Shown: positions 1-5,367 of the stretch, piece by piece
Layout: every line of letters begins with the position of its first letter
Numbering within the stretch: the stretch's first letter is position 1
Source of the DNA: Candidatus Komeilibacteria bacterium RIFCSPLOWO2_02_FULL_48_11
Lineage (GTDB): Bacteria; Patescibacteriota; Patescibacteriia; UBA2169
DNA: 7,169 nt
Assembly (NCBI GenBank): GCA_001818435.1
Contig: MHKO01000017.1
Span: 5,287-12,455 of the forward strand
Direction: 5' to 3'
The notes under the pieces: generated by a model
What the model was told of the DNA's origin: nothing
Databases searched by the model: none
Seen by the model: the letters and a program-made list of their open reading frames with translations, nothing else
Position numbers and translations under genes: made by a program

Positions 1-1
1 G

Positions 2-157
2 GCGGCAGATAAACGACAAGCGCCATTTGGCTTTAAAAACAACTTTCTTGTTTATTTCTTAAGGCTAATACTAGCCAAAATATACCCTGACTTTGACCTT
101 GCCCTTGACAAACTCCACAAACCTGCTATACTACTTGAGGCTAGATTAAGAATCTGA
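2..157 (+). CDS. C-terminal end of an unknown protein (5' part outside window)
   Basis: An open frame enters from the left edge and runs 51 codons to a TGA at 155-157. The peptide begins AADKRQAPFGF and ends PAILLEARLRI. It mixes hydrophobic stretches (NNFLVYFLRLILAKIY) with charged residues and reads like a natural protein terminus. The other two forward frames close earlier (TAA at 10-12 in frame 1). I do not recognise the family. The next ORF begins four bases after the stop, and a strong terminator lies about 80 bases downstream, which suits the end of a transcription unit. With only 51 codons and no start, a chance open frame cannot be excluded. A promoter-like sequence at 105-132 lies inside this frame. 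Confidence 0.45.
   Translation, partial: AADKRQAPFGFKNNFLVYFLRLILAKIYPDFDLALDKLHKPAILLEARLRI
105..132 (+). promoter_or_regulatory. Sigma70-like promoter, TTGACA-16-TATACT
   Basis: A perfect -35 box TTGACA (105-110) is followed after 16 bases by TATACT (127-132). TG at 124-125 gives an extended -10 (TGC-TATACT). The predicted start of transcription is near 139. The transcript would be about 125 nt, ending at the terminator at 239-263, and could carry the 29-codon ORF. The site overlaps a probable coding frame, so it is either an internal promoter or a chance match. Confidence 0.5.
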
Positions 158-161
158 AACT

Positions 162-251
162 ATGAGGCTCAAACAGCATAACAGACGCAAGTTTAAAAGG
201 CTGAAAAATGGCAGCAGCGAACAGATTATTAAAAATCCAAACCGCCCCTAA
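162..251 (+). CDS. Small basic 29-aa peptide, unknown
   Basis: ATG at 162 to TAA at 249-251 encodes 29 residues, starting MRLKQHNRRKFKRLKNG and ending IIKNPNRP. The first half is very basic (Arg/Lys-rich), as in small nucleic-acid-binding or ribosome-associated peptides, but I recognise no family. No clear SD site precedes the ATG. The ORF begins four bases after the preceding frame's stop, so translational coupling is possible. The last codons form the left arm of the terminator and the stop codon lies in its loop. Alternatives are a non-coding small RNA from the promoter at 105-132, or simple 3' untranslated sequence. The 5' part of such an RNA could fold: AGATT (143-147) pairs with AATCT (151-155), and TTGAG (135-139) with CTCAA (168-172). 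Confidence 0.35.
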   Translation: MRLKQHNRRKFKRLKNGSSEQIIKNPNRP

Positions 252-263
252 CCGGGGCGGTTT
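239..263 (+). terminator. Intrinsic terminator
   Basis: A 10-bp perfect stem (AAACCGCCCC 239-248 with GGGGCGGTTT 254-263) encloses the 5-base loop TAACC and runs into a T-rich tail to 270. It ends the transcript covering the first two ORFs and separates them from the pair starting at 497. Confidence 0.9.
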
Positions 264-496
264 TTTGTTGCGGCTCTCCTGAACCTACCGCGCGCTTGCG
301 GGGCGGGCTCAAGAGAGAAACAAAAGAAAAAACAAAAAGCGGACATTAACAACCCACAAAGCCAACCAAAACTACCCTGTGCGCGAAAGCGCCAAGGTGG
401 TGCATAGAGTAAAATCATGGGGCAAAAATTGGCTAAAGTCATATATAAAGCCAAATTACTGCTCCAAAAAACTTACTCCAAACGAGGAGGAAAAAA
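264..496. other. Intergenic stretch with no convincing gene
   Basis: I see no convincing gene here. It holds a small GNRA-type hairpin (GCGC-GAAA-GCGC, 381-392, with partial pairing of the flanking CCT/AGG), an A-rich segment (314-340) and the SD site of the next gene at its right end. TATATA-like -10 candidates around 442-449 lack a -35 partner. A 35-codon frame (417-524) overlaps the next gene's start and is probably spurious. Confidence 0.5.
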
Positions 497-817
497 ATGG
501 CTACGAAAATCATTGGCAGGATGATGCATTACCAGTATTTGGCTCCGGCTGTCCGTGATGGCATCACCTGCCTGCGCAGATTTGCGGTCTGCGTTCACGG
601 ATACGGAGTCATGGAATACCTCCCCATCTCCCTTGAGGGAGCAAAGATGGTTCGCGGGCGCATGGATATCTCCTGGTGGCAGTGGGAGAATATCCATGAA
701 TTGGCCGCCATGGAGTTTCGTCCGGTCAAAGCCATTGTCGCTGGCCAGGAAATGACTCTTGACGATTTTTGGAAAGGAGTTGTCTCCATTAGTGAAGGAG
801 AGAAAAAATGGAATTAA
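497..817 (+). CDS. Hypothetical protein, 106 aa
   Basis: The protein starts MATKIIGRMMHYQYLAP and ends VVSISEGEKKWN. I do not recognise the family and see no signal peptide or membrane helix. It contains an aromatic patch (DISWWQWENIHEL, residues 57-69) after a short beta-like segment, and three cysteine-free thirds with two Cys only in the 25-32 region, so metal binding is not suggested. The start is well supported by AGGAGG at 485-490, six bases before the ATG. The gene overlaps the following one by 10 bases (808-817), so the two are probably translated together. Nothing in the context shows what it does. Confidence 0.75.
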   Translation: MATKIIGRMMHYQYLAPAVRDGITCLRRFAVCVHGYGVMEYLPISLEGAKMVRGRMDISWWQWENIHELAAMEFRPVKAIVAGQEMTLDDFWKGVVSISEGEKKWN

Positions 818-1143
818 AGACGCTCTACGGCGGCTCAGTCGACATCCGCACCCACCAGCCCGCAGGAGAGGTGGGCGTGGTGAAGGGGGTGGCCAAGGAT
901 GGCGCCCCGAAGATCCGGCAGTACCCGTACTGGGTATCGGACGGCGGCACGCTCGCCAAGAGCTATCGCACGGTCCGCCACGGCCGGGCTGACGCCATCA
1001 CCGCCCCGGCCGGAAAGATCATCCTCCAGACCTCGCGCGGCTCGGCATACGACTTTGCCGAGTACGTGGTGCTCGACGAGGTCCCAAATGACGGGCAAAT
1101 TCGTCCCGCGCCCAAAAACTTTGGGTGGGTACTGGGGGAATAA
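808..1143 (+). CDS. Hypothetical protein, 111 aa
   Basis: The protein starts MELKTLYGGSVDIRTHQP and ends PKNFGWVLGE. It looks like a compact, mostly beta, soluble protein with many Gly, Val and Thr. No motif lets me assign a family, and there is no Cys, signal peptide or membrane segment. AAGGAG at 795-800 lies seven bases upstream of the ATG, inside the end of the preceding gene, and the reading frames overlap by 10 bases. The coding sequence is clearly more GC-rich (C or G at most third positions) than the genes at 1477-4361 and resembles the - strand genes in this respect. It may be the partner of the 106-aa protein upstream. Confidence 0.75.
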   Translation: MELKTLYGGSVDIRTHQPAGEVGVVKGVAKDGAPKIRQYPYWVSDGGTLAKSYRTVRHGRADAITAPAGKIILQTSRGSAYDFAEYVVLDEVPNDGQIRPAPKNFGWVLGE

Positions 1144-1341
1144 AACTCTTCAAGGAGGGAATAATATAGCTCATTGTAAAATCCCCGGGGCAGAATACCG
1201 CCCGGTTCCCTGAAAAACCGCCGGGGTAAAAAAAGGTAAAACGGCGCTTGTCCCCGTTCGAGCCGAAAAACGAATGGCGAGCCAGAGCAGGAAGCAGAGC
1301 CTGCCCCTACGTGCTAACAAGTACGTAGGGTTTTACTTTTT
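1144..1341 (+). other. Structured, gene-free region; possible 3' UTR or small RNA
   Basis: No ORF with a normal start is present. Several stems can form. CCCCGG (1183-1188) pairs with CCGGGG (1221-1226), and CGGTT (1203-1207) pairs with AACCG (1216-1220) directly next to it, giving an 11-bp stem with one 14-base bulge. GCAGG (1287-1291) pairs with CCTGC (1300-1304). A terminator hairpin closes the region. A consensus SD (AAGGAGG, 1152-1158) has no ATG, GTG or TTG start opening a frame at usual spacing; the best-placed codon is ATA at 1166, opening 15 codons to a TGA at 1211. I see no promoter of its own, so it may be the trailer of the 497-1143 unit. I recognise no known RNA family. Confidence 0.4.
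1305..1341 (+). terminator. Intrinsic terminator
   Basis: CCCTACGTGCT (1305-1315) pairs with AGTACGTAGGG (1320-1330) as an 11-bp stem with one G-T pair and the 4-base loop AACA. The tail TTTTACTTTTT (1331-1341) follows. It ends the upstream unit about 160 bases after the stop of the 111-aa gene and isolates it from the gene at 1477. Confidence 0.8.
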
Positions 1342-1391
1342 GCAAAAAAACGCAGCAAGTCCAAATCGCCGATATGTTTAAGTATCACAAG

Positions 1392-1420
1392 TTGTTTAAT
1401 GGTTAATTTCGTAGTACAAT
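1392..1420 (+). promoter_or_regulatory. Probable promoter for the 1477-4361 unit
   Basis: TTGTTT (1392-1397) and TACAAT (1415-1420) are separated by 17 bases. The -10 matches the consensus at five of six positions and the -35 at three. Transcription would start near 1427, about 50 bases before the ATG at 1477. An alternative -10, TATACA (1426-1431), has a weaker -35 (TTAATT, 1403-1408). The stretch lies between a terminator and the first gene of the unit, where a promoter is expected. Confidence 0.5.
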
Positions 1421-1427
1421 CGTACTA
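1412..1427. promoter_or_regulatory. Inverted repeat overlapping the -10 box; operator candidate
   Basis: TAGTAC (1412-1417) and GTACTA (1422-1427) are perfect inverted repeats around the 4-base spacer AATC. The repeat covers the predicted -10 box and reaches the predicted transcription start, a typical place for a repressor site. No regulator gene is evident in the window. It could instead form a weak 6-bp hairpin. Confidence 0.35.
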
Positions 1428-1476
1428 TACAAACTACTGTTGAAGTAAAAGCAATAAACACCATGTCCGAAAAAAT

Positions 1477-2658
1477 ATGAAAAATCCAGAATTTCCTCCA
1501 GTTGAAAATAGGGCCGCGGAAGAGCAGGAGTTAAGCGAAAAAGACAAAGAACAGGTGCGCGAGGCCAGAAATATTCTGCTCGAGATTATCAAAGAAAAAA
1601 ACCGGGCACGCATTCCCGGCGGACAAAAAGAAATGGAAAAACGCGAACGCCTGATTGGGGAAATGAGCGGGTACGAAAAAACTCTGCGCCGCCTGCTAGA
1701 ACGTTTGGGTTATGGGGATGTAAATATCCGAAAAATCGGGAATAATTTGTTGGAAATTCCCATTGCCAAACCTAAGAATCATCCCGATTTAGGAGAGGAG
1801 TACGGATTCAAGGGCGGCCAAGCCCGCGCCGCGCTGCTCCGAGAATTAGCCATCGATCCAAAGGCAAGCGTCCGGGACGTGGATATAGCGCGTATTTACG
1901 ACGAGGACATCCACGGCCGAGATGATGTTATCGCGCAAGCGTATTCCCCGGAAGATTACAACAACGGCCATGGCGTGGAAGAGTTGGAGCGCGACTACTT
2001 TGAAAGTCGTGATTTTACCATCAATGAAGTTTTGGTTGCGGACAATAAAATTTACGTAACCAAAGAATGTTTGCTCGACACTGTCCGCCGCATCGTCCGT
2101 TTTTCAAATTTTGAAAAAAGAAGCGCAAAAGAGCCTCTTGAAAATTGGCCAAACGGCTTCTTTGTCAATGACAAGCTTATGGCCAAAGCCGTGCGCCTTG
2201 CGGCGGCAGAAGCGGTGCGCGGCCGGCGCCTCGAGATAGCGGACGGAGAAGTGTATAAAAATTTTCCGATAAACGATTTTCACTTTGCGTTGCATCTTGA
2301 CCGCGCGCTCGAACAGGGATGGGACGTTGCCATGGAGTACATCCGCGACATGAGCCGCCGAGGACAGCTTTTTGTAGAATCTCGATTTTATGAAAACATT
2401 GAAAACCCGGAAGAATATCCAGCCGATTTTTTTAAAAAATTTATTGTTGACATAAGACAACGCAACACGTTTTTATTCCGGCACGCTCCGTCGGGCATGT
2501 TTGAAGCTGAAGAAAAATTCTTTGAGGAATTGTACCGCTTTGTTGAACAACATCAAGCGGCGTCAGTGGTTGCCAAAGATCCAAAGTACCAAGCAGAGCT
2601 AAAGTATGGCGATATTGCCGAGGAATTTGAAAAGCAGTTGGCAAAAAAACACCCGTAA
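1477..2658 (+). CDS. Divergent class II nucleotidyltransferase (poly(A) polymerase / CCA-enzyme-like head)
   Basis: The 393-aa protein shows the class II nucleotidyltransferase signature. KGGQAR (112-117), then L120 and L121, match GGxxRxxLL. RDVDIAR (133-139) carries the metal-binding DxD pair D134/D136. SRDFTINEV (177-185) matches the RRDFTINAL motif, and LLDTVRRIVRF (199-209) matches the segment that follows it. Residues 233-255 resemble the RNA-binding helix region of the family. Family members add CCA to tRNA or poly(A) to RNA. This one has an unusual helical, charged N-terminal extension of about 110 residues and lacks one Arg of RRD, so its substrate may differ. I saw no HD-type C-terminal motif. 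The ATG has no SD site and overlaps the stop of a five-codon mini-ORF (1463-1480). Fold: fairly sure; CCA addition: unsure. Confidence 0.7.
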   Translation: MKNPEFPPVENRAAEEQELSEKDKEQVREARNILLEIIKEKNRARIPGGQKEMEKRERLIGEMSGYEKTLRRLLERLGYGDVNIRKIGNNLLEIPIAKPKNHPDLGEEYGFKGGQARAALLRELAIDPKASVRDVDIARIYDEDIHGRDDVIAQAYSPEDYNNGHGVEELERDYFESRDFTINEVLVADNKIYVTKECLLDTVRRIVRFSNFEKRSAKEPLENWPNGFFVNDKLMAKAVRLAAAEAVRGRRLEIADGEVYKNFPINDFHFALHLDRALEQGWDVAMEYIRDMSRRGQLFVESRFYENIENPEEYPADFFKKFIVDIRQRNTFLFRHAPSGMFEAEEKFFEELYRFVEQHQAASVVAKDPKYQAELKYGDIAEEFEKQLAKKHP

Positions 2659-2665
2659 ATAAAAA

Positions 2666-2698
2666 CGCCGGTTCGAAATGCGCAGCCTGGACCCGGCG
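2666..2698 (+). other. Intercistronic hairpin
   Basis: CGCCGG (2666-2671) pairs with CCGGCG (2693-2698), and after one mismatch TC pairs with GA. It lies between the nucleotidyltransferase stop and the next ATG. No T-run follows, so it is a weak terminator candidate at best and more likely an RNA-processing or attenuating stem. Confidence 0.35.
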
Positions 2699-2718
2699 AA
2701 TAACCCTTTGAACTCCCT

Positions 2719-2952
2719 ATGAAAAACATGGAATCATTCCCAAACAAAGACGCTGCTGCCGGCAGCCCGGAAAAGGCTCTGCCTTGGGCCGAAAGAAAAG
2801 AAGAGCTGTATGAACAAATTGAAAAAAAACTGCTCCAACACGAGCAGGAAGCGTTGGCGCTTTTCCCTCTGTCCAAACTGGGGCGGATTGAACGCTTAAC
2901 GCAGCGCTGGAAAGAGAGTAAAAAAATAATAAGTGACTATGAAATATCCTAA
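2719..2952 (+). CDS. Small charged helical protein, 77 aa, unknown
   Basis: The protein starts MKNMESFPNKDAAAG and ends KKIISDYEIS. Residues 20-75 are rich in Glu, Lys, Arg, Leu and Gln (ERKEELYEQIEKKLLQHEQE and onward) and are predicted helical, possibly coiled coil. No catalytic or metal-binding motif is visible, and I do not recognise the family. No SD site is seen before the ATG; a second in-frame ATG lies three codons on (2728). The gene follows the nucleotidyltransferase by 60 bases and overlaps the next small ORF by 14 bases, so it is probably in the same transcript. A role as a small partner or adaptor is only a guess from size and context. Confidence 0.6.
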   Translation: MKNMESFPNKDAAAGSPEKALPWAERKEELYEQIEKKLLQHEQEALALFPLSKLGRIERLTQRWKESKKIISDYEIS

Positions 2953-3094
2953 AAATAAACAAAATGTGATGGATGCTATTAAAAATCTCGTTTCTCAAAG
3001 ACGGCGATTATTGGCTGAATTGGAGGAAAGCAAGTGCTTACAGAAAAAAATTAAAATTATGCAAGATAAATATGACGCCGACTCATCGCACTGA
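2939..3094 (+). CDS. Small basic helical protein, 51 aa, unknown
   Basis: ATG at 2939 to TGA at 3092-3094 encodes 51 residues starting MKYPKNKQNVMDAIKNLV and ending QDKYDADSSH. Residues 8-45 look helical and amphipathic with an Arg cluster (QRRRLLAELEE), suggesting a short coiled coil or RNA/protein binding. It overlaps the 77-aa gene by 14 bases and the radical-SAM-like gene by 23 bases, the tight packing expected of coupled genes. There is no SD site; the upstream sequence is A-rich. The main support is its natural composition and its neat tiling between two genes. If it is not real, the 3072 gene could start further upstream. Confidence 0.5.
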   Translation: MKYPKNKQNVMDAIKNLVSQRRRLLAELEESKCLQKKIKIMQDKYDADSSH

Positions 3095-4361
3095 AACCTC
3101 ATTCCAAGAAATGCAAAAGGCAGTTGAACAAAAAAAAGAACCGCTCTCCCGGGAAGCGATTTTAAAATTGCCGCCTGCGGAGTTGGTTGAATACTTAACA
3201 ACGATTTCGGAAGCGGGATTACTCGATTCTTTTCTTGAATCACTCTTGGAAGACGAAGCAATGGTTGCGCAATTAAGTTACTGGGAAAAGTGGTTGACCC
3301 AAGATCAGCGTCAACTGGTAGAAAGCATTATTGAGGCAAAAAAAGAGGCCTATCCCGGCAAGAGCGAATCATTGCCGCTCAATCTGGAAAAAAAATTTAC
3401 CGACGAGGAGCTACGCCTGATTTTTTCTAATATCGTGACCATACAATTAACGTTTGGCTGTTCAAAAGGCTGCCCGTTTTGCGGCGTTGATGCTGTTAAA
3501 GGCGTGCGCGAACATATTCCGTACGCGCAACTTGCGAATATGTTTAAAAAATACGGAAACGAGCTGCGCAAAGGCCAACCTTTTTTATATTGGGCGTCCG
3601 AACCGTCGGACTATGCCTCAAGAGAAGGGATAGAAGACAGGACGTATGAAGATGTTCACCAGCTCGCGATGCAATACGCGCAGTATGACCCCGACATCAC
3701 TTCTTTTAACATTTTTGACCAAAAATGGATTGACTTTATGGCCACCAGCCGCGAGCGATTCCAAGGCAGGGGACCGGAAAGACGTTTAAGCACTTATGGC
3801 CTGAAAGACGAAACCCGGAATCGAGTTCGTGGGATGGTGGAAGAGAGCTTCGAAAAAGCCATCAAGCATCGGAACCCTGAGTCGCCGCATATAAACCTCG
3901 TTGAACGCACTCCAGGCGAATTGGTTCACTTGGAAGGAATGGGAACCTCTTTTAAAACAACCAACGAAACCAGCGGGCTTACGGCGGGCATCACCTGCGT
4001 TGACGGCGTGCTTTTAACCCCGCGCGGCATCTATAACCTTGTTGTAGTCCCTTTATCAAAAGAATACCCCCAAGGCGCGATTATCATGCCAATTGATGAC
4101 ATCGCCGATATCAATATCAAAGCAGGCGATTCGCTCAAAGATGTGATGAGAAACACCATCGTTGAGGCAGAAAACTCGCATGAGGATGAATACGTGCGAG
4201 GCGAGCCTTTCAAAAGATACACGGGATCTTTTCCGAAAAAAGTTTTTCTTAACACCCCCTCTGCTCAATACCAAGTTTTAATTGATAAAGATGGACACGT
4301 AGTTGAATCGCAAAAAATTGAACGTTTGGCGCAACATCGGAAAGAGAGCAAAAACAATTAA
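3072..4361 (+). CDS. Radical-SAM-like protein, 429 aa
   Basis: From ATG 3072 the protein starts MTPTHRTETSFQEMQ. VTIQLTFGCSKGCPFCGVDA (122-141) contains CxxxCxxC (C130, C134, C137), the radical SAM signature that binds a 4Fe-4S cluster used to cleave S-adenosylmethionine. FLYWASEPSDY (171-181) sits where the GGEP SAM-binding strand is expected, and RRLSTYGL (237-244) resembles a later barrel strand. Residues 1-115 form a helical extension, and about 270-429 form an extra mostly beta domain I do not recognise. The frame is open back to 2973, but the added segment reads like a shadow of the 51-aa ORF. The start has no SD site, only A-rich sequence. Substrate unknown; with the nucleotidyltransferase in the same unit, RNA or nucleotide modification is a guess. 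The missing GGEP makes it divergent. Confidence 0.7.
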   Translation: MTPTHRTETSFQEMQKAVEQKKEPLSREAILKLPPAELVEYLTTISEAGLLDSFLESLLEDEAMVAQLSYWEKWLTQDQRQLVESIIEAKKEAYPGKSESLPLNLEKKFTDEELRLIFSNIVTIQLTFGCSKGCPFCGVDAVKGVREHIPYAQLANMFKKYGNELRKGQPFLYWASEPSDYASREGIEDRTYEDVHQLAMQYAQYDPDITSFNIFDQKWIDFMATSRERFQGRGPERRLSTYGLKDETRNRVRGMVEESFEKAIKHRNPESPHINLVERTPGELVHLEGMGTSFKTTNETSGLTAGITCVDGVLLTPRGIYNLVVVPLSKEYPQGAIIMPIDDIADINIKAGDSLKDVMRNTIVEAENSHEDEYVRGEPFKRYTGSFPKKVFLNTPSAQYQVLIDKDGHVVESQKIERLAQHRKESKNN

Positions 4362-4401
4362 AAAAACCGAGGCAGTGATTTTCCGCCAGCCTCGGTTTTT
4401 T
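4361..4401. terminator. Strong terminator, probably bidirectional
   Basis: AAAAAACCGAGGC (4361-4373) pairs perfectly over 13 bp with GCCTCGGTTTTTT (4389-4401) around a 15-base loop. It begins in the last base of the radical-SAM stop codon. On the + strand it ends in a T-run; the A-run at its left gives a T-run on the - strand. It therefore suits both the + unit and the convergent - strand GNAT gene ending at 4476. Confidence 0.9.
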
Positions 4402-4443
4402 ATTTTCTTCAACCCGCCAGAATATTGGTGAGCTGGAGAAAAC
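4402..4443. repeat. 42-base hairpin repeat, copy 1
   Basis: Left arm TTTTCTTCAACCCGCCA (4403-4419), 6-base loop GAATAT, right arm TGGTGAGCTGGAGAAAA (4426-4442). The arms pair along most of 17 positions. Copy 2 at 5326-5367 agrees at 37 of 42 bases; four of the five differences are in the loop. It may be a REP-like palindromic unit or part of a conserved terminator module. Confidence 0.75.
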
Positions 4444-4470
4444 ATGGGAAAGCGCGCGGGCTTTCCCATG
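4443..4470 (-). terminator. Hairpin after the GNAT gene
   Basis: CATGGGAAAGC (4443-4453) pairs with GCTTTCCCATG (4460-4470), 11 bp with a 6-base loop. Read on the - strand it lies just after the GNAT stop (4476) and is followed by TTTTC, a modest terminator tail. It occupies the same place relative to the 42-base repeat as the unrelated hairpin at 5368-5402. Confidence 0.55.
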
Positions 4471-4475
4471 CAAAA

Positions 4476-4913
4476 TTACGCTTCCATGATCGCGTCCAGC
4501 CCCCCATCCATAGACGAATCTACGATGCAGAGCTGGTTGCGCTTTTCCTCGGGCAGACGCTCAATCATCCGGAATACCTTGGAGTTGAGCACATCCACCC
4601 GAACGGGCACCAGACCCTTGGCGATCATGTGGTCCACCGCGGCTTCAAAAAGCTGGTACCCGATGCCCCGGCCGCGGTACTCGTACTGCACATAAAGCGC
4701 CACCATGGTCGGCTCACCGCTTTGCTCCTCTCCTTTTGGAGCAATGGTGGCGATGCCGAGGATTTGGCCGTCCTCCTCGGCCACCACGCATTCGCGCACG
4801 CACGACCACCGGTCGCCGCCGAGCAATGTGGCTTTGGGCATGCTCCCGCCCTGACGGTGCAACGCGTACACCCACTCGTGCACCGCGCTCTTGGGAACGA
4901 CTTTAACTGTCAT
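4476..4913 (-). CDS. GNAT-family N-acetyltransferase, 145 aa
   Basis: The protein starts MTVKVVPKSAVHEWVYALHR. ALYVQYEYRGRGIG (72-85) is the GNAT motif A, a beta strand followed by the R/QxxGxG/A loop (R80-G81-R82-G83-I84-G85) that holds the acetyl-CoA pyrophosphate, and the helix YQLFEAAVDHMIAKG follows. VAEEDGQILGIATIAP (44-59) is the preceding strand pair, and RVDVLNSKVFRMIERL (105-120) suits motif B. The length is usual for a single GNAT domain. It would transfer an acetyl group from acetyl-CoA to an amine; the acceptor cannot be told. The ATG overlaps the end of the upstream 128-aa gene by 11 bases and has a weak SD (GAGGG, 4919-4923), so coupling is likely. Confidence 0.85.
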   Translation of the reverse strand: MTVKVVPKSAVHEWVYALHRQGGSMPKATLLGGDRWSCVRECVVAEEDGQILGIATIAPKGEEQSGEPTMVALYVQYEYRGRGIGYQLFEAAVDHMIAKGLVPVRVDVLNSKVFRMIERLPEEKRNQLCIVDSSMDGGLDAIMEA

Positions 4914-5289
4914 CTTTTCCCTCTATTCCTTTCATATGGGTTTGTGATGAGATTTTCATACAAAACCCCGCCAGCTTCTCCTCCCATCTTTTTGGGGCGA
5001 CCAGGATGACGGCTCCATCCTCCGAAAGGCTTGCCCGGCCTTTCTGGTTTTTCACTTGTACCGAGCGGATGTGCCCGCGAATAATCTCGGGCACCTCCAC
5101 TCGGTACACATTATGATCCCGCAATTCCATTTCGTAAATTGGAAAGCGGGAATCGGGTCGCCACAGGTTTTCCGTTGTGGCTCCGTCATAACGGAACCAC
5201 ACTTTGACGCCCCATATAAACTCGCGCCGGAGCCGGGGCGTGTTCAGCCGAATTTCGACGGTTATAAAACCACGTTTTGAACGCGCCAT
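4903..5289 (-). CDS. Hypothetical protein, 128 aa
   Basis: The protein starts MARSKRGFITVEIRLNTP and ends KGIEGKDDS. It alternates charged and beta-prone hydrophobic residues (FIWGVKVWFRYDG, YRVEVPEIIRGHIRSVQVKN, GAVILVAPKRW), suggesting a small beta-rich domain. There is one Cys and no signal peptide or membrane helix. I do not recognise it. The start has a clear SD (AAGGAG, 5296-5301) six bases upstream. It is the first gene of a two-gene unit with the GNAT enzyme, overlapping it by 11 bases, so it may supply the acetyltransferase's partner or substrate; this is inference from position only. Confidence 0.75.
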   Translation of the reverse strand: MARSKRGFITVEIRLNTPRLRREFIWGVKVWFRYDGATTENLWRPDSRFPIYEMELRDHNVYRVEVPEIIRGHIRSVQVKNQKGRASLSEDGAVILVAPKRWEEKLAGFCMKISSQTHMKGIEGKDDS

Positions 5290-5325
5290 GGTTTTCTCCT
5301 TTTTTTATTGTGATGGGTATTTTCT

Positions 5326-5367
5326 ATTTTCTTCAACCCGCCAACACAGTGGTGGGCTGGAGAAAAC
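5326..5367. repeat. 42-base hairpin repeat, copy 2
   Basis: Left arm TTTTCTTCAACCCGCCA (5327-5343) is identical to copy 1, the loop is ACACAG, and the right arm is TGGTGGGCTGGAGAAAA (5350-5366). The single arm difference (G for A at the sixth position) restores a base pair that copy 1 lacks. It lies upstream of the 128-aa gene, so copies 1 and 2 bracket the two-gene GNAT unit. Confidence 0.75.

Noticed and set aside
417..524. 35-codon ORF overlapping the start of the 106-aa gene
   Set aside because: It has no clear SD and contains the real gene's RBS within it; probably chance, although the peptide is basic.
899..1213. 104-codon + strand frame overlapping the 111-aa gene
   Set aside because: Composition is Arg/Pro/Thr-rich as expected for a shifted frame of GC-rich coding sequence; the 808 gene has an SD.
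2104..2460. 118-codon - strand frame inside the nucleotidyltransferase gene
   Set aside because: The + strand frame carries family motifs and is much longer; this is a shadow.
2666..2698. tRNA fragment suggested by GGTTCGAAAT
   Set aside because: Only a T-loop-like string is present; no acceptor, D or anticodon arms can be formed around it.
2973..3071. Upstream extension of the radical-SAM-like protein to 2973
   Set aside because: The extra 33 residues overlap the 51-aa ORF in another frame and look like its shadow; ATG 3072 fits the tiling better.
4425..5009. 194-codon open frame on the + strand
   Set aside because: It lies opposite the GNAT gene and its neighbour, has no SD, and its His/Pro/Leu-rich composition is typical of an antisense shadow. 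The GNAT motif is on the other strand.
4402..5367. CRISPR array from the two 42-base repeats
   Set aside because: Only two copies, nearly 900 bases apart with genes between, and no cas genes in the window.
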